This document shows positions 17,346-26,595 of a stretch of DNA of 64,000 nucleotides, piece after piece (position 1 is the stretch's first letter; every line of letters begins with the position of its first letter). This DNA is from Prevotella sp. (GTDB taxonomy: Bacteria; Bacillota; Clostridia; Oscillospirales; Ruminococcaceae), in NCBI GenBank assembly GCA_023663025.1, contig JAMPIC010000001.1, positions 184,979-248,978 of the forward strand, written 5' to 3'. Below the pieces are notes generated by a model. It made no database searches. It had not been told where the DNA came from and was given only the letters and a program-made list of their open reading frames with translations. The translations under genes and the position numbers were made by a program.

Positions 17346-19280
17346 TTGATAGACGGCAAACACACAAGGCTTATCGCGGCGGTATCCCTGACAGCCGCGC
17401 TGGCGGTATGCCTGCTGCTGATAATAATTTCCGCAAGTCCTGCGGCGGAGGAATTTTCCGCGTCCTCCGAACCTCAGTATGCCGAGAAAATTTTCGGCGC
17501 GGACATAATCAAAATCGACATAAACGCCGACGAAACTGATTGGCGGCAGATGCTTGACAACGCCATGAGCGAGGAGTACATTATGGCGGACGTTGCGGTG
17601 AACGGCACGAAATTTTCCAACGTAGGAATACGTCCTAAGGGCAACAACAGTTTGCAGCAGGTCGCTTCCTCGGACAGCGACCGCTACAGCTTCAAGATAA
17701 AATTCGACGAGTACGCGGACGGTCAGACCTGCTTCGGATTGGATATGCTGGTTCTCAACGATATGCTGGGAGATCCCACCTGCATGAAAGAGTACACCGC
17801 CTTTGACATGATGCGGGAAATGGGTATCGAAACGCCCTATTTCGGCTACGCCATGATAACCCTCAACGGCGAGGATTGGGGACTGTACTTCGCCCTCGAA
17901 GCCTACAACGGCAGCTACAAGCAGCGCGTCTCGGGGGACGAAAGCGGAAATCTCTATAATGTCAAAGCGGCGCAGGGCGGCTTTGGCGGGGGAGAATTTT
18001 CCGAGGGAAGTCCCGAAAATAATTCCGCAAACGGAAATGAGAACGGTTCGTCCAAACGCTTCGGCAGGGGAGGCGGTATGGGCGGCATGGGCGGAATGGG
18101 CGCGTCCGCAAGCGGGGGAAGCCTTGTCTACACGGACGATGAATTTTCCTCCTACTCGGCGATATTCGGCAACGCCGTGGGGAACGGCAGCGGCGAGGAG
18201 GATTGGCAAAAGGTTATCGCCGCGCTGAAAGCTCTGAACGGGGGCGAGGATATCGAAAAATATTTCGATGTTGACGAAATTCTGCGGTATCTTGCCGTTC
18301 ATACGGTAGTGGTAAATCTTGACAGCTACTCCTCGGAAATGGCGCAGAATTACTACATTTACGAGTATGACGGCGTGCTGCAAATCCTCCCCTGGGACTA
18401 CAACTACGCCTGGGGAGCGTTCCAAAGCGGCAGCTCGTCGGACGTTGTGAATTTCCCCATAGACACTCCGGTAAGCGGCGTTGAGATGTCCGAAAGACCG
18501 CTTATAGCCAAGCTTCTGGAAAATGAGGAGTACTGCGAACGCTATCACAAATATCTTGCCGAACTCATGGAAAAATATTTTGACGGCGGGAAATTCGCTC
18601 AAAAGATCGACGAGCTGAACGGTCTTATCGGCGATTACGTGCGGAACGACCCCACCGCGTTTTACACCTATGACAGCTATACCGCCGCGCTTGCCGCGTT
18701 TAAAAATATAGCCGCGCTTCGGGCGGAAAGCATTTCGGGACAGCTTGCGGGAACAGTTCCATCAACCGCAGAGGGACAGAAAGCCGATCCGGACAAGCTT
18801 ACGGACGCGTCCTCGGTTAAGCTTTCGGAGCTTGGCTCGGGCGGCGGATTTGGCGGCGGAGAACGTGGCGGCTTCGGCGGTTTCGGGAATTTCGGAAATT
18901 CCGGCAGGACGGAAAAGTCCGGCGGCAAAAGAGAAAGCTTCGGGGACGGCGGTTTTCCCGACCGAAACGGCGAAGCTTTTCCGAATGATTTTGAGGGAAA
19001 CGGCGCAGACCGTCCCGAACAGCCGAGCGGCTTCGGCGAAAATCCTCCCGGGGAATTTCAGCGGGGAGGGTTTGGGGACACGGAAGAACCTCCGCAAATG
19101 CCGGGGAACGGGAATGAACGTCCCGAGGATTTTGCTGCCGGAGATATGCGGAACTCCGAAATTTCGCCGAAAAGTCCCAATGAAAACGGTGAAACGGGAA
19201 GATCCGCCGCAGCCGCAGCGTGCGCGGGAGTGCTTATCGCCGCAATAGTCGGAGCATATCTTGTAAAAAGGAAATTCTAA
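17346..19280 (+). CDS. Secreted, membrane-anchored CotH kinase-family protein
   Basis: 644 aa; the TTG start at 17346 is preceded by GGGGGG. An N-terminal signal/anchor helix is at about residues 10-30. The CotH domain covers about residues 50-430, with IRPKGNNSLQQ, the SYSFKIKFDEY-like strand, LNDMLGDPTCMKEYTAFDMM, DWGLYFALEAYN and the ILPWDYNYAWG motif with the metal-binding aspartate. Residues about 490-610 are Gly/Pro/Phe-rich low complexity (GGFGGGERGGFGGFG). A C-terminal transmembrane helix and VKRKF tail end it. CotH proteins are atypical protein kinases of spore coats and also occur in cellulosome and surface proteins. It is third in the VTC-DUF4956-CotH operon. The Gly-rich tail could be its own phosphorylation substrate or a wall spacer (inference). 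Confidence 0.88.
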   Translation: MIDGKHTRLIAAVSLTAALAVCLLLIIISASPAAEEFSASSEPQYAEKIFGADIIKIDINADETDWRQMLDNAMSEEYIMADVAVNGTKFSNVGIRPKGNNSLQQVASSDSDRYSFKIKFDEYADGQTCFGLDMLVLNDMLGDPTCMKEYTAFDMMREMGIETPYFGYAMITLNGEDWGLYFALEAYNGSYKQRVSGDESGNLYNVKAAQGGFGGGEFSEGSPENNSANGNENGSSKRFGRGGGMGGMGGMGASASGGSLVYTDDEFSSYSAIFGNAVGNGSGEEDWQKVIAALKALNGGEDIEKYFDVDEILRYLAVHTVVVNLDSYSSEMAQNYYIYEYDGVLQILPWDYNYAWGAFQSGSSSDVVNFPIDTPVSGVEMSERPLIAKLLENEEYCERYHKYLAELMEKYFDGGKFAQKIDELNGLIGDYVRNDPTAFYTYDSYTAALAAFKNIAALRAESISGQLAGTVPSTAEGQKADPDKLTDASSVKLSELGSGGGFGGGERGGFGGFGNFGNSGRTEKSGGKRESFGDGGFPDRNGEAFPNDFEGNGADRPEQPSGFGENPPGEFQRGGFGDTEEPPQMPGNGNERPEDFAAGDMRNSEISPKSPNENGETGRSAAAAACAGVLIAAIVGAYLVKRKF

Positions 19281-19297
19281 GCAATGCAAAAAGAGGA

Positions 19298-19874
19298 TAA
19301 ATTGTAATTTAGCGCAAAACAAAACGACAGCGCATCACGCGGCGAAGCCGCGACTAAAAGTTTCGCCCGCCTTTTCAAAGGCGGCAGGTTTCCAAAGGGC
19401 GGCGCCCTTTGGTCGCCCTCCGCAGAGGGCGAAATCCCCTTTCGTTCCGAACGGAGAGGGAGGTGAGAAACGCGACAGCGTTTCGAGGAGGGGCGGACAC
19501 GACCGCCCCTCCTTTGTTATGCACGAGGCAAAATATATCTCCAAAACGTCCCGGTGGGACGTTTTGGACGGAACAAGTTACAGTTGCGTTGAAAACAGTC
19601 CACCGGACTGTTTTCAAGGGATATTTTGTTTGCACATAACAAAGGGGGAGCGGTCGTGTCCGCTCCCCCTCGGAATGGCTGTCGCCATTCCTCACCCTCT
19701 TCCCCGTTTCGGGGCGAATTGCGCCCTGCGGGCGCGGGGGATTTCGCGCTCTGCGGAGCGCGACCAGGGGCTCTGCCCCGTGAACCTCGCAGCCTTGAAA
19801 GGCTGGCGAACTTTTTAGTCGCGGCTTCGCCGCGTGATGCGCTGTCGTTTTGTTTTGCGCTAAATTACAATTTA
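19298..19874. repeat. Hairpin-array repeat element, copy 3 (two inverted half-units, long perfect ends)
   Basis: 577-bp palindromic element directly after the CotH gene. The outer ~60 bp at each end are perfect inverted repeats, beginning TAAATTGTAATTTAGCGC (19298 on) and mirrored at 19874. Both arms carry the same hairpin series as copy 1, with compensating stem changes: CCAAAGGGCGGCGCCCTTTGG against CGGGGCAGAGCCCC, and GAAACGCGACAGCGTTTC against GAATGGCGACAGCCATTC. The two central hairpins are AAAACGTCCCGGTGGGACG and GAAAACAGTCCACCGGACTG (with their TTTT ends). No supported gene inside. Confidence 0.88.
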
Positions 19875-19907
19875 CATTCCCCATGCGTTTTATTTCGTCC
19901 CGAACGT

Positions 19908-19936
19908 TTGACATTTTGCAGGAAATGAGTTATAAT
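19908..19936 (+). promoter_or_regulatory. Consensus sigma-A promoter before the TepA-like gene
   Basis: TTGACA (19908-19913), 17-bp spacer, TATAAT (19931-19936), a perfect consensus 34 bp after the repeat element and 67 bp before the start at 20004. Confidence 0.85.
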
Positions 19937-20003
19937 ATTTCATATATGCATAACCGCGCCTTTTCCGCGTAAAATAATTCAAAACGGGAAAGGAACGTCT
20001 CAT

Positions 20004-20771
20004 ATGCGCAACAACGTCAAAAACTGCGGCGAACAAGACGACCGCGAGGACTGCGGCAGCGGCGGCAAGTCCGCGGCGGAGGAGCAGCTCGACCAAGCGG
20101 AGCTTATCGAAAAAAACGGCGAGGTGGTCTCCCAGAACGCAAAGCACCTCATTCACTGCCTGACCGTGATAGGTCAGGTGGAGGGACACTACATTCTTCC
20201 GCCCCAAAACAAAACCACCAAGTACGAACACATTATGCCCGCCCTTGTGGCTATCGAGCAGGATCGCTCCATCGAGGGACTTGTCATAATCCTCAACACC
20301 GTGGGCGGGGACGTTGAAGCGGGTCTCGCCATCGCCGAGCTTATCGCGGGAATGAAAACTCCCACGGTTTCCATAGTTCTGGGCGGGGGACATTCCATCG
20401 GCGTGCCTTTGGCTGTGTCCGCGAAAAAGTCGTTTATCGTGCCCAGCGCGACTATGACAATTCACCCCGTCCGTATGAGCGGCACCGTTCTGGGCGTGCC
20501 CCAGACCCTTTCCTACTTCGACAAAATGCAGGACAGGATCGTGGGCTTCGTCACGCGGAACAGCGGGATAGCTCCCGAACGTTTCCGCGAGCTGATGATG
20601 AACACGGGGGAGCTTACCATGGATATGGGTACGGTCATCGACGGCGAGACCGCCGTTAAAGAGGGTCTTATCGATTCCTTGGGGGGACTTTCCGACGCTA
20701 TCGAGGCTCTCTACGAGCTTATCGAAACGGGCGAAAAGCGTTACCCCGACAATGCTGCGGAGGAGCAATAA
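20004..20771 (+). CDS. tepA: ClpP/TepA-like serine protease family protein
   Basis: 255 aa. After a charged, low-complexity N-terminus it has the ClpP/crotonase fold: LVIILNTVGGDVEAGLAIAE (oxyanion region), the nucleophile-type GGGHSIGVPLAV serine, MTIHPVRMSG (catalytic histidine position) and the late VIDGETAVKEGLIDSLGGL. B. subtilis TepA/YmfB is the nearest named relative and lies upstream of ylzJ and spoIIIE, the same order as here. Role in the family: membrane-associated or cytosolic peptide degradation, proposed in protein export. AAGGAA precedes the ATG. Confidence 0.87.
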   Translation: MRNNVKNCGEQDDREDCGSGGKSAAEEQLDQAELIEKNGEVVSQNAKHLIHCLTVIGQVEGHYILPPQNKTTKYEHIMPALVAIEQDRSIEGLVIILNTVGGDVEAGLAIAELIAGMKTPTVSIVLGGGHSIGVPLAVSAKKSFIVPSATMTIHPVRMSGTVLGVPQTLSYFDKMQDRIVGFVTRNSGIAPERFRELMMNTGELTMDMGTVIDGETAVKEGLIDSLGGLSDAIEALYELIETGEKRYPDNAAEEQ

Positions 20772-20959
20772 TGGTACTTTACACGGTGATCGGCGAATAT
20801 GATGTACTGTACGCCCAAACGCGGGAGCTGAAAGGTCTTGCGGATACGCCCCGGGCGACGCTGTCAACGAACCCCCGGGACTTTTTGGGCGGTACGGCTC
20901 TTAACAGCGGGTATACAAATTTCAAAACAGAAAAGGAATATTACAATGAGTATAATTGA
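20771..20959 (+). CDS. ylzJ: YlzJ-like small protein
   Basis: 62 aa, starting MVLYTVIGEYDVLYA, which resembles the start of YlzJ proteins (MILYTxxP). It overlaps the tepA stop by one base (TAATG) and the uppP start by 14 bases, so all three are translationally linked. Function unknown. The assignment is mostly by position after tepA, because the remainder of the protein is little conserved. Confidence 0.7.
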   Translation: MVLYTVIGEYDVLYAQTRELKGLADTPRATLSTNPRDFLGGTALNSGYTNFKTEKEYYNEYN

Positions 20960-21827
20960 AGCGGTACTTCAAGGAATTTTGCAGGGACTGACCGAGTTCC
21001 TGCCCGTGTCAAGCTCGGGACATCTTTCGCTTTTTCAGCACTTTACGGGGCTGGACGGCGAGAGCGCGGTCACTATGACAATAGTGTTCCATCTGGGCAC
21101 GCTGGCGGCGGTGTTCGTCGCCTTTTGGGACAAGATAAAAAAGCTGGTCTTTGAAGCTTTCCATATGCTTGGGGACATTTTCACGGGAAAGTTCAGATGG
21201 AAAACCATGAACCCCGAACGGCGAATGATAATGATGATAATCGTCTCCATACTGCCCCTTTTCGGATTTTACATATTCAGGGACTTTTTTGAACGGCTTT
21301 CCTCGGATTCGGACATTACCGTCGAGGGCGTCGCTTTTCTCTACACCTCCGCGCTGCTGTTTCTGAGCGCAAGGTGCGGCAGGGTGGGCGAACACGGGAA
21401 AGCTCCCAAAACGGCGGGAGAGACTTCCGTCCCCGCCGCGCTGACGATAGGCGTGTTTCAGGGTATCGCCCTTGTGCCGGGGATATCCCGTTCCGGCTCG
21501 ACAATTTCAGCCGCCCTTTTCACGGGAATGAAGCGGGAGGACGCGGTGGAGTACAGCTTTATACTGGGCATTCCCGTAATTTTGGCGGGAGCCGCGGTGA
21601 AGCTCGGAGAAGCCTCGGCGGCGGAGCTTTCGGAAAATCTCGTTCCCCTGCTTATCGGCTTTGCGGTGTCGGCGGCGGCGGGGTACTTCGCCATACGCCT
21701 TATAAAAATGCTTGTGACGAACGATAAGTTCCACATCTTCGCATGGTACACCCTCGTCCTCGGCATAGCGGTTACAGCCGTGGGACTGTACGAAAGACTT
21801 GCGGGAGTGAGAATACTTATAGGATAA
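20946..21827 (+). CDS. uppP: Undecaprenyl-diphosphatase UppP/BacA
   Basis: 293 aa from the ATG at 20946 (AAGGA 8 nt upstream); a longer frame from 20838 runs through ylzJ and is not used. It removes one phosphate from undecaprenyl diphosphate, recycling the cell-wall lipid carrier, and gives bacitracin tolerance. The family motifs are clear: LQGLTEFLPVSSSGH near residues 13-27 and VPGISRSGSTISAALFTG near 180. Eight hydrophobic segments span the protein. In Bacillus uppP is elsewhere; here it sits between ylzJ and ftsK. Confidence 0.95.
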   Translation: MSIIEAVLQGILQGLTEFLPVSSSGHLSLFQHFTGLDGESAVTMTIVFHLGTLAAVFVAFWDKIKKLVFEAFHMLGDIFTGKFRWKTMNPERRMIMMIIVSILPLFGFYIFRDFFERLSSDSDITVEGVAFLYTSALLFLSARCGRVGEHGKAPKTAGETSVPAALTIGVFQGIALVPGISRSGSTISAALFTGMKREDAVEYSFILGIPVILAGAAVKLGEASAAELSENLVPLLIGFAVSAAAGYFAIRLIKMLVTNDKFHIFAWYTLVLGIAVTAVGLYERLAGVRILIG

Positions 21828-21859
21828 ACAGCGCTGAATTTTAAAAACAGTATAATTCA

Positions 21860-21882
21860 AACGGGGACGGGAAACCTGTCCC
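21860..21882. repeat. Small GGGGACGGG-type palindrome between uppP and ftsK
   Basis: Hairpin CGGGGACGGG / CCTGTCCCCG with a three-base loop. Same core as the inverted pair at 24601-24667. No T-run follows, so it is more likely a dispersed palindrome than a terminator. Confidence 0.55.
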
Positions 21883-21912
21883 CGAAGCGCGTAAAATCGG
21901 GAGGAAGAAAAA

Positions 21913-24603
21913 TTGGCTGAAAGAAAAACAACGGGGTCGTCAAGATCGAAGCAGACCAAACAGGCGGATCGGGAAAACGGCGGCAGAGTGTTCTGGTCGG
22001 CGGTGCTGTTCGCGCTGGGGGCGCTGATACTGGCGTTCGCGCTGATAAAGGGCGAATCCGCCTGGAACGGCATACATAATATATTTTTGGGAATGTTCGG
22101 CTGGACGGCTTTCGTCGTGCCGCTTGTGCTGATAGCCGTTTCGGTGATGATAGCGATGGATATGTCCCGCCAAAGCGTCGAGGGACGGGTCATACAGTGC
22201 CTTATAATGATACTGCTGCTGTCGGGCTTCGCGCGGATAGTCTCGGGTACGGAGCTTCCCGAGGGCAGCCTTTTCGAGGACGTTATCCCCGCCCTTTTCG
22301 CCGAGGGAAAGCAGCTTCGGGGCGGCGGGGTTATGAGCGTTTTTATCGGAGTACCCCTGCTTCTCCTGTTCAAAAAGGCGGGGGCGACAATTATTATCCT
22401 GCTGCTGATTTTTGTGTTTGTAATGATACTCGCCGACAAAACCGTTCTCGATATCGTGAAGCTGATTAAGCGGGGCGTTTCCGCGGCGAACGCCGCCCGG
22501 GAAGAGCACGTCCCCGTTGAGGACGAGGACTTTGTACCACCTCCGGGAGCTAAAAAAGCCGCCGAGAAAAAGTCCGCCAAAGCCGCAAAATCGGTTAAGG
22601 AAGTGCCCAACTCGGACGTTCCCACAGAGGTCGTGAAAGAAAAATCCAAAAATTTCAACGTAGATATACCCATGCCGAAAGGTAAAAAGTCCGCCGCAAA
22701 AGAGGAACTGCCATTCGAGCCGGACGAGCCGAAAGAGCTTACCGAGGAAGAGAAATTTATGCAGACCTTGCCCCTGCACCCCGTAGCGGGTGCAGGAACA
22801 GCACACCCCGTAGCCGTTCCCACGGTAAATTCGGGGGCGGAAACCGCCGAGAAGATAAAGTCCGCTTCGGGGGAGCTTGACGACATCATCAAAAAAGCCG
22901 CCGCACCGAAAAAGGCGGCAAGCGTGGCAAGTCCCGCAAAAGCGGAATTTGCCCAAAATGTGCCGCCCAAGAAAACGGCAAAGCAGTCCACACTTGCTTC
23001 CAATAAAATCCAGACCGAGGACGAGCTTGATATGCCGGACGCGCCCACAGCTGCGGACATTCAGCACGAAATCGCCGAACAGGCAGCCGAGACATTTACC
23101 TACACCTTCCCGCCCATAGACCTGCTGAGAAGAGCCGACAACGAAGCCAACGCCGAGGAGGCAAGCGCGGAAATGCGCGCCAACGCCGACACTTTGGTTG
23201 ACACGCTGAAAAGCTTCGGCGTGCAGACCCGTATTGTGGATATTCACAGAGGACCTACCGTTACCCGGTACGAATTGCAGCCAAGCGCGGGGGTTAAAAT
23301 TTCCAAAATAACGGGGCTTTCGGACGACATCGCGTTAAACCTCGCGGCGGCGGGAGTGCGTATCGAAGCTCCAATCCCGGGCAAGGCGGCGGTGGGCGTG
23401 GAAGTCCCAAACAAAGTCAAGGACATCGTGACAATACGGGAAATGATTGAAAGTCCCGAGTTTGCCGCCAACAAGAGCAAGCTTAGCTTTGTGGTGGGAA
23501 AAAATATCGACGGCGACATTATGATAGGGGATATTTCCAAAATGCCTCATATGATTATCGCGGGTACAACGGGTTCGGGCAAGTCCGTTTGTACAAACAG
23601 TATAATTATGAGTATTTTATACAACGCGTCCCCCGACGAGGTGCGGCTTGTGCTTATCGACCCGAAAATGGTTGAATTTAAGGTGTACGACGGCATACCC
23701 CACCTGCTTATCCCCGTGGTGACAGACCCCCGAAAGGCGGCGGGTGCGCTGTCTTGGGCGGTGCAGGAAATGCTGAAGCGGTACAAGCTTTTTGCGGACT
23801 ACAACGTCCGCGACCACGGCGGCTACAACGAAATGGCGGCGGAAACCGAGGGGGTAGAGCCGTTACCGAAAATTGTCATAGTCATTGACGAGCTTGCCGA
23901 CCTGATGATGGCGGCGGCGAACGAGGTTGAGGACAGTATTTGCCGTCTCGCACAAATGGCGCGTGCGGCGGGAATGCACCTAATTATCGCAACCCAACGC
24001 CCCACCGTGGACGTTATCACGGGACTTATCAAGGCGAATATCCCGTCCCGTATCGCGCTGACGGTTTCGTCCCAGGTTGACAGCCGTACCATTATAGACA
24101 CGGCGGGGGCGGAAAAGCTCCTCGGTCACGGCGATATGCTGTACTATCCGCAGGGAATACCCAAGCCCGTGAGAATACAGGGCTGTTTCGCCTCCACGAA
24201 AGAGGTTGAGGCGGTTGTGGAATTTATCAAGAGCGGCGGTACGGTTGAGTACTCCAACGAAATCATCGAGGAAATCGAGAAAAATATGCCCGTGCCGAAA
24301 GGCGAAAAGCCAAGCGGGGACGCGTCTGCGCCAAGCGGCGACGGGGACATTATCGACCAGGCGGTGGAAGTCCTTATCGACGCGGGGCAAGCCTCGGTGT
24401 CCTATCTGCAAAGAAAGCTTAAGCTGGGTTACGCCCGCGCCGCCCGCGTTATGGACGAGCTTGAGGAACTGGGCGTGGTTGGACCTTACGAGGGTTCAAA
24501 ACCCCGTTCCGTGCTTGTTACCCGTGAGATGTGGGCGCAGAGAAAGCTGATAAATCAGGACAGGATTGACGAGAATGAGGAAATCGAGACCGAAAATCCG
24601 TAG
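21913..24603 (+). CDS. ftsK: DNA translocase FtsK/SpoIIIE
   Basis: 896 aa from a TTG start behind GGGAGGAAG. Four N-terminal membrane helices lie in about residues 25-175. A long Lys/Pro/Ala linker follows to about residue 390. The motor domain has Walker A GTTGSGKS near residue 551, DPKMVEF, and Walker B VIVIDELADLMM. The C-terminal gamma winged helix (AVEVLIDAGQASVSYLQRKL, LGYARAARVMDELE) reads KOPS/SRS sites. In the family it is a hexameric dsDNA pump at the septum for chromosome segregation and, in spore formers, forespore packing. The stop codon TAG at 24601-24603 is the first triplet of a palindromic repeat. Confidence 0.96.
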   Translation: MAERKTTGSSRSKQTKQADRENGGRVFWSAVLFALGALILAFALIKGESAWNGIHNIFLGMFGWTAFVVPLVLIAVSVMIAMDMSRQSVEGRVIQCLIMILLLSGFARIVSGTELPEGSLFEDVIPALFAEGKQLRGGGVMSVFIGVPLLLLFKKAGATIIILLLIFVFVMILADKTVLDIVKLIKRGVSAANAAREEHVPVEDEDFVPPPGAKKAAEKKSAKAAKSVKEVPNSDVPTEVVKEKSKNFNVDIPMPKGKKSAAKEELPFEPDEPKELTEEEKFMQTLPLHPVAGAGTAHPVAVPTVNSGAETAEKIKSASGELDDIIKKAAAPKKAASVASPAKAEFAQNVPPKKTAKQSTLASNKIQTEDELDMPDAPTAADIQHEIAEQAAETFTYTFPPIDLLRRADNEANAEEASAEMRANADTLVDTLKSFGVQTRIVDIHRGPTVTRYELQPSAGVKISKITGLSDDIALNLAAAGVRIEAPIPGKAAVGVEVPNKVKDIVTIREMIESPEFAANKSKLSFVVGKNIDGDIMIGDISKMPHMIIAGTTGSGKSVCTNSIIMSILYNASPDEVRLVLIDPKMVEFKVYDGIPHLLIPVVTDPRKAAGALSWAVQEMLKRYKLFADYNVRDHGGYNEMAAETEGVEPLPKIVIVIDELADLMMAAANEVEDSICRLAQMARAAGMHLIIATQRPTVDVITGLIKANIPSRIALTVSSQVDSRTIIDTAGAEKLLGHGDMLYYPQGIPKPVRIQGCFASTKEVEAVVEFIKSGGTVEYSNEIIEEIEKNMPVPKGEKPSGDASAPSGDGDIIDQAVEVLIDAGQASVSYLQRKLKLGYARAARVMDELEELGVVGPYEGSKPRSVLVTREMWAQRKLINQDRIDENEEIETENP

Positions 24604-24667
24604 GGGACGGGTTTCCCGTCCCGCCTAAACAAATTCCGTAACCACGGGACGGGAAACCCGTCCCCTA
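24601..24667. repeat. Perfect 23-bp inverted repeat overlapping the ftsK stop
   Basis: Arms 24601-24623 and 24645-24667 are exact reverse complements, each beginning TAGGGGACGGGTTTCCCGTC. Each arm is itself a hairpin (GGGACGGG/CCCGTCCC), so the unit can fold as one cruciform or two hairpins. The first TAG is the ftsK stop codon. No long T-run follows. It may cause partial termination before the YgiQ gene. Confidence 0.8.
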
Positions 24668-24691
24668 CAAAATTACAGAGGTGCGTTTGCT

Positions 24692-26593
24692 ATGCCGTTT
24701 TTGCCCATATCAAAACAGGAAATGCTCGAAAGGGGCATTGACCGGTTTGATTTTATATGTATCACGGGGGACAGCTATGTCGACCACCCCAGTTTCGGCA
24801 TTGCCATAATTTCGCGGGTGATTGAAAGTCTCGGTTATACCGTGGGTATAATCGCCCAGCCCGACTGGCGTTCAACTCGGGATTTTACCCGTTTGGGCAG
24901 ACCCCGTTTCGGCTTTATGGTGACTTCGGGGAATATCGACAGTATGGTTGCTCACTACACCTCCGCAAAGAAAAAGCGTTCCGACGACGCTTACACCGCG
25001 GGGGGAATTGCGGGGAAACGCCCCGACCGCGCGGTGACAGTTTACTGCAAAAAAATCCGCGAGGCTTACGGGGATATTACTATCGGTATAGGCGGACTGG
25101 AAGCCTCCCTGCGGCGGTTCGCCCACTATGATTACTGGGACGATACCGTCCGCCCCTCGATACTGGAGGAAAGCGGCGCGGACATTCTTATGTACGGTAT
25201 GGGCGAGCACCAGATTGCCGAGATTTGCACCCGTCTCGCAGGCGGCGAGGACGTGCGCAGTCTCACCGATATTCGGGGTACGGCGTACCTCTGCAAGCCC
25301 GAGGACACCCCCTACGGGGCGGTGGAGTGCCCCTCGCTGAAATTGTGCCGTGAGGACAAAAAGTCCTACGCGAAGGCGTGCCGTCAGCAGTACGACTGGC
25401 AGGACGAAATTTACGGCAGGACAATAATTCAGCGGCAGGAAAAATTTATGCTGGTGCAGCTGCCGCCCTCGCCCGTCCTCACAACCGAAGAGCTTGACAA
25501 GGTTTACGCCTTGCCGTATATGCGGACGTACCACCCGATTTACGAAAAGGAGGGCGGCGTACCCGGGATAAAAGAGGTAGAATTTTCCATAACCCACAAT
25601 CGGGGCTGTTTCGGGAACTGCAACTTCTGCTCGATCGCCCTGCACCAAGGGCGGAAAATAGCCGTCCGCAGCGAGGAGAGTATTCTCGCCGAAGCACGCT
25701 TGCTGACAACCCTGCCCAACTTCAAAGGGTACATTCACGATGTTGGGGGACCTACCGCGAATTTCCGCGCGCCAAGCTGTCACAAGCAGCTGGAGCTGGG
25801 TTTGTGCAAAGGGAAAAAATGTCTCGCCCCCGAACCCTGCAAGGCGTTGGAAGTCAGCCACAAAGAATACCTTGAATTACTGCGGAAAATCCGCGCCCTG
25901 CCGAAAGTCAAAAAGGTTTTCATACGCAGCGGCATTCGGTACGACTACCTAATCGAGGACAGGGACGACGAGTTTATGCGTGAGCTTATCGAACACCACG
26001 TCAGCGGTCAGCTGAAAGTCGCCCCCGAGCATTGCTCCGCAGTTGTGCTTGACAAAATGGGCAAGCCCCATATCGAGGCGTACAAAAAATTCCAGGAAAA
26101 ATTTTACAAAATAACAGAGCAAATCGGCAAGGAGCAGTACCTTGTGCCGTACCTGATGTCCTCCCACCCGGGCAGCACGCTGAAAGAGGCGGTGGAGCTT
26201 GCGCTGTTTCTGAAAAGCCTTAAGATCCGCCCGGAACAGGTGCAGGACTTTTACCCCACCCCCGGGACAATCTCCACATGTATGTTTTACACGGGGCTCG
26301 ACCCTTACACATTGGAGGAAGTGTACGTCCCCCGCGCCGCCGAGGAAAAGGGTATGCAAAGGGCGTTATTGCAGTATTTCCGACCCGACAATCAGCGCAA
26401 GGTTATAGAGGCTCTGCAAAAGGCGCACCGCACCGACTTGATAGGCAGCGGCAAGGAATGTCTCGTCAAGCCCGACGGGAAATATCTTGCGGAACAGCGG
26501 GAGAGGAAGAAAAACAGGCAGTCCCAAAAGAAAAACACACACGGCAGGGGCGGCGGGAACGTCCGCAAAAACGGCAATAAGAGAGGACGGTAA
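24692..26593 (+). CDS. YgiQ family radical SAM protein
   Basis: 633 aa, full length for the family. It has an N-terminal B12-binding-like region (ICITGDSYVDHPSFGIAIIS), the YgiQ strand GFMVTSGNIDSMVAHYTSAK, a radical SAM cluster motif CFGNCNFC (CX3CX2C) near residue 309, and the C-terminal LxPEQVQDFYPTPGTISTCM segment. The reaction is unknown; family members bind a [4Fe-4S] cluster and SAM. It ends in a Lys/Arg/Gly-rich tail. The gene runs directly into the next (2-bp gap), showing an operon with the ComEC-like hydrolase. Confidence 0.93.
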   Translation: MPFLPISKQEMLERGIDRFDFICITGDSYVDHPSFGIAIISRVIESLGYTVGIIAQPDWRSTRDFTRLGRPRFGFMVTSGNIDSMVAHYTSAKKKRSDDAYTAGGIAGKRPDRAVTVYCKKIREAYGDITIGIGGLEASLRRFAHYDYWDDTVRPSILEESGADILMYGMGEHQIAEICTRLAGGEDVRSLTDIRGTAYLCKPEDTPYGAVECPSLKLCREDKKSYAKACRQQYDWQDEIYGRTIIQRQEKFMLVQLPPSPVLTTEELDKVYALPYMRTYHPIYEKEGGVPGIKEVEFSITHNRGCFGNCNFCSIALHQGRKIAVRSEESILAEARLLTTLPNFKGYIHDVGGPTANFRAPSCHKQLELGLCKGKKCLAPEPCKALEVSHKEYLELLRKIRALPKVKKVFIRSGIRYDYLIEDRDDEFMRELIEHHVSGQLKVAPEHCSAVVLDKMGKPHIEAYKKFQEKFYKITEQIGKEQYLVPYLMSSHPGSTLKEAVELALFLKSLKIRPEQVQDFYPTPGTISTCMFYTGLDPYTLEEVYVPRAAEEKGMQRALLQYFRPDNQRKVIEALQKAHRTDLIGSGKECLVKPDGKYLAEQRERKKNRQSQKKNTHGRGGGNVRKNGNKRGR

Positions 26594-26595
26594 AA

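Noticed and set aside
17301..18602. 433-codon open frame opposite the CotH gene
   Set aside because: Antisense shadow of the CotH coding sequence; low-complexity and GC-rich codons keep the opposite frame open.
21507..23247. Two long antisense open frames opposite ftsK and uppP
   Set aside because: Shadows of conserved genes with all family motifs on the plus strand.
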